Shown piece by piece: positions 25,452 to 33,471 of a stretch of DNA of 33,689 nt. Location of the stretch: contig JAMPXB010000030.1 of assembly GCA_023701435.1 (NCBI GenBank), forward strand, positions 1 to 33,689. The letters run 5' to 3'. Position numbers and translations under genes: made by a program. A model generated the notes under the pieces. The model was not told the origin of the DNA. It ran no database searches and saw only the letters and a list, made by a program, of their open reading frames with translations. Origin of the DNA: Bacteriovoracaceae bacterium. GTDB taxonomy: Bacteria > Bdellovibrionota > Bacteriovoracia > Bacteriovoracales > Bacteriovoracaceae. Position 1 is the stretch's first letter, and each line of letters begins with the position of its first letter.

Positions 25452-28400
25452 ATGAGGCTTAACAGGCTCATCATTCAGGGTTTTAAATCCTTCAAAGACA
25501 AGACAGTCATTATTTTTGATGAAGGTATTACAGGGATCGTAGGTCCTAACGGTTGTGGTAAATCTAACATCGTGGATGCCTTGTTCTGGGTAATGGGTGA
25601 ACAATCAGCGAAGCACCTTCGTGGTACTTCCATGAAAGACCTCATCTTCGCCGGATCTTCCAGATATACTCCTGCTTCTTTTGCGGAAGTGACGCTGGTT
25701 CTGGATAACGTCAACGGTAAGCACATTCATATCAGTGGAACTGTTTGTAAGCCCGCCGAAATTCACCTGACTCGTAAGCTTTACCGAAATGGTGAAACTG
25801 AATACCGCATTAATGGCGAGCCTGCTCGTCTGAAAGATATTCATGAAGTGTTCATGGATACTGGTGCCGGTGCCAAGTCTTACTCAATTATCGCTCAGGG
25901 TGAAATTAACAAGCTTGTTCAGGCCAAGCCCGAAGAGCGTCGTGTAATGATTGAAGAAGTGGCAGGGATCACGAAGTTTAAGCTTCGTAAGAAAGAGTCA
26001 CTCAAGAAAATTGAACAAACTCAATCAAATCTGGTTCGTCTGGAAGATCTTCAGAACGAAATTCATAAAAACCTTAAAAATCTTGAGCGTCAGGCAGAGA
26101 AAGCCGAGAAGGCCCGGACTCTTCGTGACCGTATCAAGAAATATGAACTGATTGTTGAAAGTCACCGTGAGCACGATTACTTGCAGGACTTCACTAATGC
26201 TAGCTCTATGCTTGAATCTCGTCAGACCGAGCATGAGAACCTGACTCTTCGTAAGTCGCAACTTGATCTTCTACTTGAAGATGAGAAGATCCAGAAGGTC
26301 GACATGATGGAGCGAATCGATGTTGCTCAGGATGATTTTAATGATCATTCGAAGGAACTCGCCGCTGCTGAAGAAAGAGTGAAGCACCTTAAAAAATCTC
26401 TGATTGATAAAGAAAAGCAGATTGATAGAGCTCAACGTGAAAACGAAGAGCTTAATATTGATATTGAAAAGCGCACGGAAAGACTGGAAGCTCTGACTGC
26501 TCAGTTGGAAGATCTTGAGGCGAATAATTATGAGCAGATGGACTTTTCTAATCTGGAAGAGAAAGTCGAGCTGTTAAAGTCTCAGATGTATGACCTTGAG
26601 GAAGAACTAAACGAGAAGCGCCGTGAGCTAAATGCCTCGAAAGAAAAACTTCAGGCTTTGGACAACGAAGCCTTTAAGAATTCTTCTAAACTCGAAGAGT
26701 ATTCCCGTCTTCTTCAGGATTTAACTTCTGAAATTGAGACTTTGGAAAAAACGACTTCTAACTTCACTGATGACCTGATGAAAGACCGCGCTACCGTGAA
26801 GTCTTCCGGGGCCAAAGTTGAAGAACTTAAAGCGGCTTTGCCGTCTTTAAAAGAAGAAGTTGATAGCTTAAATAGCGAACTTAAATCAAATGACGTTAAG
26901 TACCGTGAGCTCTCACGGGAAGTGATTCAACTCGAATCAAAACGTCAGTCTTTGATGGAAATCAATAACTCTGCCGAAGGCCGTCGTGCCGGTGCAGTTG
27001 AACTGGTTCAAAAAGTTAACGATGGAACTCTGGAAGTTTTAGGTAAACTGATTGAATGTGATCCAGAATATGCGGTTGCCGTTGAACAATTGATCGGAGA
27101 GTCACTGGATGTGGTTCTTTCGACCAATGGTAAAGAGGCTTTCGCCAATCTCATGAATGATTTTGAAGCGACTGTGGATGTTCTATGGCCACAAGACGCG
27201 ACCATTTCAAATGAGTCAATCGGACGTTTAGAAACTCAGGGCTGCCAGAACATGAAGGCCCTTTGTGACATCGTTCGCATTAATAACCAAGATTATGCTG
27301 CAAAACTTACGAGGATTCTTAATGGTTTCTTTGTTGTTGAGAACTTAACCACGGAGCTGGCGTCTAAAATTAACCCAGATATCCAGTTTAAAGGACTTGT
27401 TTCTAAGGATGGAAAAGTTCTCATTAAAAAAGTCGGCAACTCTGTATTGTACGGAGTTCGCAATGACAGCGCTTCTGAAGCTCAGGGGATTGTTCAACGT
27501 AACAACCTGATCCAGGAAATGGGCATTGAGCTCGATGCTAAGCAAGCCGAGCTGGCGATTGTTGAAACGACCATTAAGCAGTTGGAAAATTCACTTTCCG
27601 AGAAAAAAACGCTCTTGGAAGAGAAGACTAAAGAATTTAATGAAATCAACACTCTCTATGCCGCCACTAAAGCAGCATTAGAATCAAAAGAGTCTAATCA
27701 ATCTTCAAATTCTTCAAGACTTCAGATCCTTCAAAACAGAAAGTCTGAAACCTCTAAATCGCGTCTGGACCTTCTGGAAAGTGATGAAACTCTCATCAAT
27801 ACCAAAGAAGAGTTTGACGCCAAAGTGAAGGAACTTTCTAGTGATGTGGCCGACATTGAATCACGCTACCAGGAGCTGAAAATCAGTTTCGAGAACGAGC
27901 GTGATGAAATGATGGAACTTAAAGTGAAAGCTCAAAGTTACCAGCAGCAACTGACTTCCCTTAAGTCGCAGATTGAAGATGTGAACGCTCAGATCGATCG
28001 TTACCGAGAAAAGCAAGAAGCCAACATGGAACTTCTGGAAAACTTCCAGACGGAAATCGAAAGCGCTCAGGTTGAAGCTGAAACAGTGGAAGCTTCAAAC
28101 CGCGATCTGGCAGAAGTGCTTTCTGAGAAAGAGTCTTTCTTGAACCTTCTGAAAGATCAGATCGCTCAGGTCCTTCTTTCAATGCAGGAAAAAGAGTCAG
28201 AACTTAAAGAAATCAATAATCGTTTGAATAAGATCGAAAAAGAGAATGTTGAGCTTGAGCTCAAGACCACTCAGATCATCCAGGAAGAAGAACTTCTGGT
28301 GAAAGATATTTTCGAGCGTTACAAAATTGACCTTCGTTCAGTCATGATGAAGCATCTGGAAATCACTTCCGATAAGATTACTGATCTGCGTGATCTGTCT

Positions 28401-29129
28401 TCTATGTACGTGATGGAAGGTGAGGAAGGTCCACAAACTATCGAAGCTGTGGATTATGAGTTTGAAAAACGTTTCCCTGGCCAGATCAAGGAAGCGAAAG
28501 AGAAATTCAAAGAATACAAAACTGATTTCAACCGTCTGGGCGAAATCAACTGGGCCGCGATCGAAGAATATGACCGTCAGAAACTTCGCTATGACTTCCT
28601 GAAAGCTCAGGAAGAAGAGCTTAAGAAATCCCTGACTGATCTTCAAACGGCGATCACTCATATCGATGAGAAGTCTAAAGAGCGTTTCAAAGAAGCCTTC
28701 ACTGAAGTTAATGAGCGCTTCTCGAAAGTTTTCCCGATCATCTTCGGTGGTGGTGAAGCAAAACTTGAAGTGACCGGTGACCTGGATTCTATTGAGTGTG
28801 GGGTCGACATTATCGCTAAACCTCCAGGCAAGAAAATGCAGTCCATTACCCTGATGTCGGGTGGTGAGAAAGCAATGACCGCCGTATCGCTGATCTTCTC
28901 CATCTTCCTGGTGAAGCCATCTCCTTTCTGTCTTCTGGATGAGGTTGATGCTCCACTTGATGATGCCAACGTTGGACGCTTTAACGAGCTTCTTCGTGAG
29001 ATGAGTTCGGAATCACAATTTATTTTAATTACACATAATAAGAAAACTATGGAACTGAATGACACACTTTACGGTGTGACCATGCAGGAGCCGGGCGTCT
29101 CTAAGGCCGTCTCAGTGCAACTCCATTAA
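25452..29129 (+). CDS. smc: Chromosome segregation protein SMC
   Basis: The 1225-residue protein is a bacterial SMC, the ATPase of the condensin complex that loops and compacts the chromosome with ScpA and ScpB. The Walker A GPNGCGKS is at 31-38. Long coiled coils run from about 165-515 and 670-1000. The hinge lies near 520-665 (GTLEVLGKLIE...). The ABC signature LMSGGEKAM is at about 1134, and Walker B FCLLDEVDAPLDDAN follows near 1158. Length is normal. A GAGAGG site precedes the ATG. A strong terminator follows the gene, so it ends its own transcript. Confidence 0.97.
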   Translation: MRLNRLIIQGFKSFKDKTVIIFDEGITGIVGPNGCGKSNIVDALFWVMGEQSAKHLRGTSMKDLIFAGSSRYTPASFAEVTLVLDNVNGKHIHISGTVCKPAEIHLTRKLYRNGETEYRINGEPARLKDIHEVFMDTGAGAKSYSIIAQGEINKLVQAKPEERRVMIEEVAGITKFKLRKKESLKKIEQTQSNLVRLEDLQNEIHKNLKNLERQAEKAEKARTLRDRIKKYELIVESHREHDYLQDFTNASSMLESRQTEHENLTLRKSQLDLLLEDEKIQKVDMMERIDVAQDDFNDHSKELAAAEERVKHLKKSLIDKEKQIDRAQRENEELNIDIEKRTERLEALTAQLEDLEANNYEQMDFSNLEEKVELLKSQMYDLEEELNEKRRELNASKEKLQALDNEAFKNSSKLEEYSRLLQDLTSEIETLEKTTSNFTDDLMKDRATVKSSGAKVEELKAALPSLKEEVDSLNSELKSNDVKYRELSREVIQLESKRQSLMEINNSAEGRRAGAVELVQKVNDGTLEVLGKLIECDPEYAVAVEQLIGESLDVVLSTNGKEAFANLMNDFEATVDVLWPQDATISNESIGRLETQGCQNMKALCDIVRINNQDYAAKLTRILNGFFVVENLTTELASKINPDIQFKGLVSKDGKVLIKKVGNSVLYGVRNDSASEAQGIVQRNNLIQEMGIELDAKQAELAIVETTIKQLENSLSEKKTLLEEKTKEFNEINTLYAATKAALESKESNQSSNSSRLQILQNRKSETSKSRLDLLESDETLINTKEEFDAKVKELSSDVADIESRYQELKISFENERDEMMELKVKAQSYQQQLTSLKSQIEDVNAQIDRYREKQEANMELLENFQTEIESAQVEAETVEASNRDLAEVLSEKESFLNLLKDQIAQVLLSMQEKESELKEINNRLNKIEKENVELELKTTQIIQEEELLVKDIFERYKIDLRSVMMKHLEITSDKITDLRDLSSMYVMEGEEGPQTIEAVDYEFEKRFPGQIKEAKEKFKEYKTDFNRLGEINWAAIEEYDRQKLRYDFLKAQEEELKKSLTDLQTAITHIDEKSKERFKEAFTEVNERFSKVFPIIFGGGEAKLEVTGDLDSIECGVDIIAKPPGKKMQSITLMSGGEKAMTAVSLIFSIFLVKPSPFCLLDEVDAPLDDANVGRFNELLREMSSESQFILITHNKKTMELNDTLYGVTMQEPGVSKAVSVQLH

Positions 29130-29141
29130 GGTTTGTGGAAC

Positions 29142-29183
29142 AGGGGTAAAGTGACTTCAGTATGAGGAAGCTTTCCCCTTTTT
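29142..29183 (+). terminator. Rho-independent terminator after smc
   Basis: AGGGG-AAAG (29142-29151, one bulged T) pairs with CTTTCCCCT (29171-29179). An inner CTTC/GAAG pair caps the stem with an 8-base loop. Five T's follow at 29179-29183. It sits 12 bases after the smc stop and before lolA. Confidence 0.85.
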
Positions 29184-29196
29184 ATTTGGAACGAAT

Positions 29197-29808
29197 ATGA
29201 AACTTTTTCTTTTTCTGGCGCTTCTTCCTGTTCTCTCTTTTGCTAAGAGCTTTGTTCCCAACTCTTTTTCCGCCAATTATGAGGAAACAGTCGTTTCGTT
29301 AGTGACTGGAAAAGAAAAGAAGAGTTTTGGTAAAATTGATTATAAGTTTCCCGGCAATCTTCGTTTCGAAGTGACCTCACCGGTGCCCACTTTGTTTGTG
29401 GTCAACCCTAAGAAGAGTTGGCTCTATCAGCCTTCTCACGTGAAGGGTGAGAAAGATCAGGTCACTATTCAGAAATCATCCAATCTTCCGCTCATCAAGT
29501 TTCTTGATTCAGTTAAAAATGGCATTGAAGATTCAAAGCTCTTTACCACTAAATACGGCAAGAACGATCTCACTTTGACTTTCGTTAAAACGATTCAAAA
29601 AGAGATGGGATTTACGGAAGTGGTTTTGCACACTGAAAAAGAGGCCAAGGAAGTTAAAGAGCTAAGTGGCTTTAATAAAATTACCCTAAAGCACATCAAC
29701 GGCAGCAAAACGAGCATCAAGCTCATTGACCTGAAGGAAAATGTTTCATTTCCTCCAGGTAATTTTACTTTCAAGCCGTCGTCTAATACCAAAGTTATCT
29801 CTAACTAA
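29197..29808 (+). CDS. lolA: LolA-like periplasmic lipoprotein carrier
   Basis: The 203-residue protein has a signal peptide (about 1-16, ending SFA). It then has the LolA pattern: FSANYEETVVS, KIDYKFPGNLRFEVTSP, LFVVNPKKSWLYQP and a C-terminal FPPGNFTFKP. LolA carries outer-membrane lipoproteins from the LolCDE complex across the periplasm to the outer membrane. The large number of lipoprotein genes in this window fits such a need. It sits just after the smc terminator and ends two bases before the stop of a convergent gene. Related LolA-like proteins with other roles exist, so the symbol is probable rather than certain. Confidence 0.8.
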   Translation: MKLFLFLALLPVLSFAKSFVPNSFSANYEETVVSLVTGKEKKSFGKIDYKFPGNLRFEVTSPVPTLFVVNPKKSWLYQPSHVKGEKDQVTIQKSSNLPLIKFLDSVKNGIEDSKLFTTKYGKNDLTLTFVKTIQKEMGFTEVVLHTEKEAKEVKELSGFNKITLKHINGSKTSIKLIDLKENVSFPPGNFTFKPSSNTKVISN

Positions 29809-29810
29809 GA

Positions 29811-30245
29811 TTACTGCTGGCAGTGAACTTCATTGATTAAGATACTGTTGAGATAGATCTTAATCAGCAGATCTCCGTGGGAGCTAGAAAAAATGTAGCT
29901 CTCCTTCCCGAAGTTCTCTTCACTGCGGATCTCCAAGTGAAGCTTTTGATCCGCACAATAGGCCCTTTGGGTATAAGTTAAGTCACTGCCATCCGCAGTT
30001 TGCATGCTGATCTCTTCAATTTCACCATCTGCCACAAACTTTAAATGTTTGGAACTGTCTTTGGTTTTGAGTAAAAAACGGTAGTAGGGACTCCGCTCGC
30101 TGACCTCAACACTAGAAACTTGAAAAGCACTGATGCGGGAGCGGGAATGGCATTCTTGGTACTGACTCTTAAAAGTGGGACAGCTGGCCCAGGCCGATAG
30201 ACTGGTTAGCAGCAGGGCTGCTGCCATGAGAAAACTTTTCTTCAT
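29811..30245 (-). CDS. Small exported four-cysteine protein, paralogue of 22674 gene
   Basis: The 144-residue protein has a signal peptide (MKKSFLMAAALLLTSLSAWA) and cysteines at 22, 32, 97 and 142. The spacing and the mature start (CPTFKSQYQEC) parallel the 22674-23096 protein. The body is beta-rich. A strong CGGAGG site precedes the ATG. Function is unknown. It is convergent with lolA, separated by two bases, with no terminator seen between them. Confidence 0.75.
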   Translation of the reverse strand: MKKSFLMAAALLLTSLSAWASCPTFKSQYQECHSRSRISAFQVSSVEVSERSPYYRFLLKTKDSSKHLKFVADGEIEEISMQTADGSDLTYTQRAYCADQKLHLEIRSEENFGKESYIFSSSHGDLLIKIYLNSILINEVHCQQ

Positions 30246-30328
30246 AATACCTCCGTGATTAAAAAGACGAAGGTAACTAAACCCTAAATCGCTCCAATCT
30301 TATAAATGAATTTTTCTTAAATATAAAA

Positions 30329-30362
30329 ACCCCCAGAAGTCGCGCTCTTCTGAGGGTCTTTT
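30329..30362. terminator. Bidirectional-looking terminator downstream of the 26-residue peptide gene
   Basis: ACCCCCAGAAG pairs with CTTCTGAGGGT (one mismatch) around the 7-base loop TCGCGCT. CTTTT follows on the plus strand, and TTTTTATATTT follows on the minus strand. On the minus strand it would end the pentapeptide-repeat/small-peptide transcript before the 29811-30245 gene. Confidence 0.75.
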
Positions 30363-30385
30363 GGGTAGGGAATCTCGAACCTTGG

Positions 30386-30466
30386 CTAAATCCCGTAGGC
30401 CTGAATCAGGACCGCCAAACCAAAAATATTAATCATGAGTGTCAGCCCATAAAAACTGAGATTCAT
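30386..30466 (-). CDS. 26-residue hydrophobic small membrane protein
   Basis: A short ORF reads MNLSFYGLTLMINIFGLAVL followed by IQAYGI and a TAG stop. It has an AAGGAG ribosome site five bases before the ATG and starts only 15 bases after the stop of the pentapeptide-repeat gene, so the two are probably one transcript. Nearly all residues are hydrophobic and would make one membrane helix. The ribosome site lies in a palindrome (AGGAGCTCCT). No family is recognised. Small membrane peptides may act as regulators of larger proteins or as type I-like toxins. Confidence 0.6.
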   Translation of the reverse strand: MNLSFYGLTLMINIFGLAVLIQAYGI

Positions 30467-30481
30467 AGGAGCTCCTTATTT

Positions 30482-30922
30482 TTAACAGGCCATCGCCAGT
30501 TTAATGTAGATGTCTGTGGTGTAGTCGTGTTTTGCATTACGGTAGTACAGTTGATTGCGGCCCGTTTGCAGCAAGCCAGTTTGCTTGTCACCGAGATCGC
30601 AATCCTCATAACTGGAATTTGTTGAGCTGGAGGCCATCCAGTTGCAATCGGTAAAATTGCAATTCTTGAAATTGCACTTCTTAATGTGTGTAAATTCGAA
30701 ACTGCAATTTTCAAAAACACAGTTCTCAAAGGTAACCCCTTGAAAATCGCAGGCATAGAACACGCAATCGGAGAAGACCACTTGCCGGTAGGTGCTCAAG
30801 AGGATGCGTGAGCCGGCCAGGATCTGGGAGGAGATAACGACCGAAGCTAGCTGTTCGTCCTTAATCAGCTGGTAGCTTTCTGATGATTCTAATTGAGTCT
30901 TTTCAATTGTTTGTGTGAACAT
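30482..30922 (-). CDS. Cysteine-rich pentapeptide-repeat protein
   Basis: The 146-residue protein has about 13 consecutive pentapeptide units from residue 48 to 112, with Phe (or Ile, Trp, Tyr, Leu) at the central position, e.g. CVFYA, CDFQG, VTFEN, CVFEN, CNFKN. Cys occupies the first position in most units, which is unusual compared with the common A(D/N)LXX. Such repeats fold into a right-handed square beta helix. Some family members mimic DNA and bind gyrase, but no such role is shown here. There is no signal peptide. GGAGGGG precedes the ATG. It is divergent from an XRE regulator and followed by the 26-residue peptide. Confidence 0.85.
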   Translation of the reverse strand: MFTQTIEKTQLESSESYQLIKDEQLASVVISSQILAGSRILLSTYRQVVFSDCVFYACDFQGVTFENCVFENCSFEFTHIKKCNFKNCNFTDCNWMASSSTNSSYEDCDLGDKQTGLLQTGRNQLYYRNAKHDYTTDIYIKLAMAC

Positions 30923-30955
30923 GGGCCCCTCCGCCGCGTTTAGTTCCTGACTGCA

Positions 30956-30984
30956 ATGATATGCAATTTGACGGTTTGCGTCAA
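30956..30984 (-). promoter_or_regulatory. Sigma70-type promoter of the pentapeptide-repeat gene
   Basis: On the minus strand TTGACG (30979-30984) and TATCAT (30956-30961) are separated by exactly 17 bases, about 33 bases before the ATG. The -35 lies in an inverted repeat TTGACG-GTTTG-CGTCAA (30968-30984) and touches the first of two tandem repeats, so repression by the divergent XRE protein is likely. Confidence 0.65.
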
Positions 30985-31016
30985 GAAATAAAATTGCATC
31001 AAGAAATAATTTTGCA
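30981..31016. repeat. Tandem 18-bp repeats, probable operator
   Basis: TCAAGAAATAAAATTGCA (30981-30998) is followed directly by TCAAGAAATAATTTTGCA (30999-31016), with two mismatches. The hexamer TGCAAT also occurs at 30952, 30962 and 31013, and inverted at 30993. The block fills the gap between two divergent genes, one of them an XRE regulator, and overlaps the -35 of the other. Confidence 0.65.
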
Positions 31017-31045
31017 ATCCGATAAGAAATTCAAGGGGGTGGATT

Positions 31046-31621
31046 ATGATCCGCTTTAGTCCAGACTTTTTGGAAAACTTCTTGGCCGTGGTCCGTAAAT
31101 ATATGCAATTACGGGGTGGGCTGACTCAAAAAGACCTATCAGAAATGATGAACGTGGGGATTTCCACCATGAGCCGTTTCTTGAATTTGAAGACCAGCAA
31201 TGTCGATGAGCAACTGGTTGCCAATATCATCGCGACTCTGGGAATTCCTTTGCATGAAATAATTGATGGAGTGGAAGAAGACTCTACAGATACTTTCAAG
31301 CGCCTGGTGCAATTTTATAAAGAGCAAAAACCATCCGATGAGGAAGGCAAAGAGGAAGCTTCGAGGCCCGAGGCCCGAACGAAAACTCAGGCCACGATCA
31401 ACGTCGGCGGCAGAAAACAGAGTATGCCATTTGGTGAGACAGGTGCATTGGGAGCCACTAAAACTGATGTGACCATCCGGGAAAAGTTGGAAACTCTTTC
31501 ACCTCGGCAGAAGGCCTACTTAAATGACTTTCTGAATCTGGATGTGAATGACCGCGATTTAATAGTGGATTTAGGTGATGCTATCTTCCGTTATTTTCGC
31601 CAAAGGAATATGGAATTTTGA
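31046..31621 (+). CDS. XRE-family helix-turn-helix regulator
   Basis: The 191-residue protein has an N-terminal Cro/cI-type helix-turn-helix at about residues 20-66 (LTQKDLSEMMNVGISTMSRF, then a recognition-like stretch and VANIIATLGIPLHEIID). A flexible, charged linker spans 85-140, and a helical C-terminal part (LSPRQKAYLNDFLNLDVNDR) may dimerise. It probably binds the tandem repeats just upstream and controls itself and the divergent pentapeptide gene. GGGGGTGG precedes the ATG. Its stop overlaps the next gene start as TTGA. Confidence 0.88.
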   Translation: MIRFSPDFLENFLAVVRKYMQLRGGLTQKDLSEMMNVGISTMSRFLNLKTSNVDEQLVANIIATLGIPLHEIIDGVEEDSTDTFKRLVQFYKEQKPSDEEGKEEASRPEARTKTQATINVGGRKQSMPFGETGALGATKTDVTIREKLETLSPRQKAYLNDFLNLDVNDRDLIVDLGDAIFRYFRQRNMEF

Positions 31622-32394
31622 TTCGTTTTTTGCTTTTGACTCTAATATCGATCCAAGTCTATGCCGCACCCAAAGAGCTGGAGGTGTGGTTTCTTTCCAA
31701 TGCCAAGGTGACTCAATTACATCATTTACTCAATCGTCCTCAGTATGTTTACCGGGCACCGGTGGCCAAACTCGAGTGTCAGGAGATGGGGGATTATTGT
31801 TTTGATCCTCAGTATGGTCTCTATAAGAAAGACGATGCGGGCGTGGAAGTGGATGCCGGAAAAATTTCGGAAGATAAGGGCCCATCAATCCCCAGTGGTC
31901 AATCACTCGACCGAGAGCTCATTAATTGCGATAAAGCGAACTTCTTTGATGTTTTCTGCGGCAAGGCCAAGGCCCAAGTCAAAAGCGAGACCAAGCTGGA
32001 TTTGTGGGTGGATACTTCTTCATCAATGAAAGAATTTGATTACTCTGATAAAGAGGGCGGCTGCTATAGGAAAAGTCTGGTGACGAGACTTGATGAGACT
32101 TGTGGCTTTAATCAAAAAGTTAATGTCATGATGTTTGATACTTCTATTAAGCAAGCCGGCAGCATAGATCAAATGTGCAGTAATCAGGGTCTTAATGATT
32201 ATAAGCGGCTGATGGACTGGATTGAGCGCTCAGATGCAAAAAAACTCGTTGTGATCACCGATATCTACGAATTCCATAAAGAATTCTCTGACTTTGTTGA
32301 GAGTAAGAATGGAAAACTCCGGGGCGATAAAGACGCTATGACCGCCAAGCAGATGCTCGATTTAGTCGATGACCTTGCCAAAAGCTGCAAGTAA
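31618..32394 (+). CDS. Exported protein with VWA-like MIDAS motif
   Basis: The 258-residue protein starts at TTG within the stop of the XRE gene and opens with a signal peptide (MIRFLLLTLISIQVYAA). From about residue 126 there is a von Willebrand A-like fold: KLDLWVDTSSSMKEF holds a DxSxS metal site at D132-S136, and KKLVVITDIYEF carries the later Asp. Seven or more Cys in the mature part suggest disulphides. VWA domains bind protein partners through a metal ion. It is translationally coupled to the XRE regulator and lies 15 bases before mutY. The partner is unknown. Confidence 0.75.
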   Translation: MIRFLLLTLISIQVYAAPKELEVWFLSNAKVTQLHHLLNRPQYVYRAPVAKLECQEMGDYCFDPQYGLYKKDDAGVEVDAGKISEDKGPSIPSGQSLDRELINCDKANFFDVFCGKAKAQVKSETKLDLWVDTSSSMKEFDYSDKEGGCYRKSLVTRLDETCGFNQKVNVMMFDTSIKQAGSIDQMCSNQGLNDYKRLMDWIERSDAKKLVVITDIYEFHKEFSDFVESKNGKLRGDKDAMTAKQMLDLVDDLAKSCK

Positions 32395-32409
32395 TACCAA
32401 AATCCCCTC

Positions 32410-33471
32410 ATGAATCTTAAAGCGCTTCTTACCTGGTCCGGGACGGAATTCACTCATCTTCCCTGGAGACAAAACCGCTCCTTATACCGCACGTTGGTTT
32501 CTGAAATCATGCTTCAGCAAACAACCGTGGGAACTGTGCTCAATCATTTTGAAAGATTTTTAAAACGATTTCCGACGCTGGAGAGTCTGGCAGAGGCTTC
32601 GGAAGATGAATTGACGGTGGCGTGGAAAGGACTTGGTTATTATCGACGTGCAAGAAATTTGAAAAAAATTGCAGAGACCCTGGCCTTTGAGCATGAGGGA
32701 GAATTTCCTCATGACCTGGAAGCCTTGATGAATATACCCGGGATTGGTCCTTACACGGCCAATGCCTTGATTGGTATTGGTATGGATAAAAGAGCGCTGG
32801 CGGTGGATGCTAATCTGGAAAGAGTCATTGCTCGCTTATTTAATTTAAAAACACCTAAAGGGCCAAAGCTTCAAAAAGAAATTCAGGCGCTCTTTAGTGA
32901 GAAGAAGATATTCAATCAGAAGATTTCCTTTCGTGAACTAAATGAAGCGCTGATGGATCTGGGACGAACCTATTGTCAGGCGAGAAAGGCCAGTTGTGAG
33001 TTGTGTCCATTAAGAAAAAACTGCAAAGCTTTCGAGTCAGGGACCCCACTGGCGCTCCCTGTGCTGGATGAGAAAGAGGTGAAGAAAAAAAGTGAGCATA
33101 AAATTCATCTCCTACGGGTTGTCGTTAAAAAACAAGAAAAGGTATTGGTTTACCAAAAAGGAAGTGATGAGTGGCTTTCTGGCCAGTTTGAAGTTCCAAC
33201 TTTTTTACTTGAATCTAGCGATGAAAAACTCAAACAATACCAGGTACTTAAAAGTAAAAAGCCCCAAGAATTCGTGGTTAGTTTTAAGACGACCATCACC
33301 AAATATAAAATTTTCAACCATGTTGTAGTTTTAAATGAGAAAGAATTCTTAAGATTAGGTTTTAAGAATAAAACTGAGTGGCGTTCATTTTTGGAAGCTA
33401 GTTCCAATCTTTCCACAGCTACGATTAAAACGATTTCGAAACTAAACACCCATCTAAGAATTAAAATTTAA
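32410..33471 (+). CDS. mutY: A/G-specific adenine DNA glycosylase
   Basis: The 353-residue protein is MutY, which removes adenine paired with 8-oxoguanine in base excision repair. The catalytic Glu is in SEIMLQQT near residue 35. The helix-hairpin-helix IPGIGPYTANA and the Asp of AVDANLERVIARLF follow. The iron-sulphur cluster has the pattern C-x6-C-x2-C-x5-C (CQARKASCELCPLRKNC). The C-terminal third is a NUDIX-like 8-oxoG recognition domain. No good ribosome site precedes the ATG, so translation may depend on coupling to the gene 15 bases upstream. Confidence 0.95.
   Translation: MNLKALLTWSGTEFTHLPWRQNRSLYRTLVSEIMLQQTTVGTVLNHFERFLKRFPTLESLAEASEDELTVAWKGLGYYRRARNLKKIAETLAFEHEGEFPHDLEALMNIPGIGPYTANALIGIGMDKRALAVDANLERVIARLFNLKTPKGPKLQKEIQALFSEKKIFNQKISFRELNEALMDLGRTYCQARKASCELCPLRKNCKAFESGTPLALPVLDEKEVKKKSEHKIHLLRVVVKKQEKVLVYQKGSDEWLSGQFEVPTFLLESSDEKLKQYQVLKSKKPQEFVVSFKTTITKYKIFNHVVVLNEKEFLRLGFKNKTEWRSFLEASSNLSTATIKTISKLNTHLRIKI

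Noticed and set aside
24996..25604. A 202-residue version of the small minus-strand protein
   Set aside because: The added N-terminal sequence overlaps the start of smc, looks non-coding and lacks a ribosome site, while the start at 25214 has AGGAGGAG.
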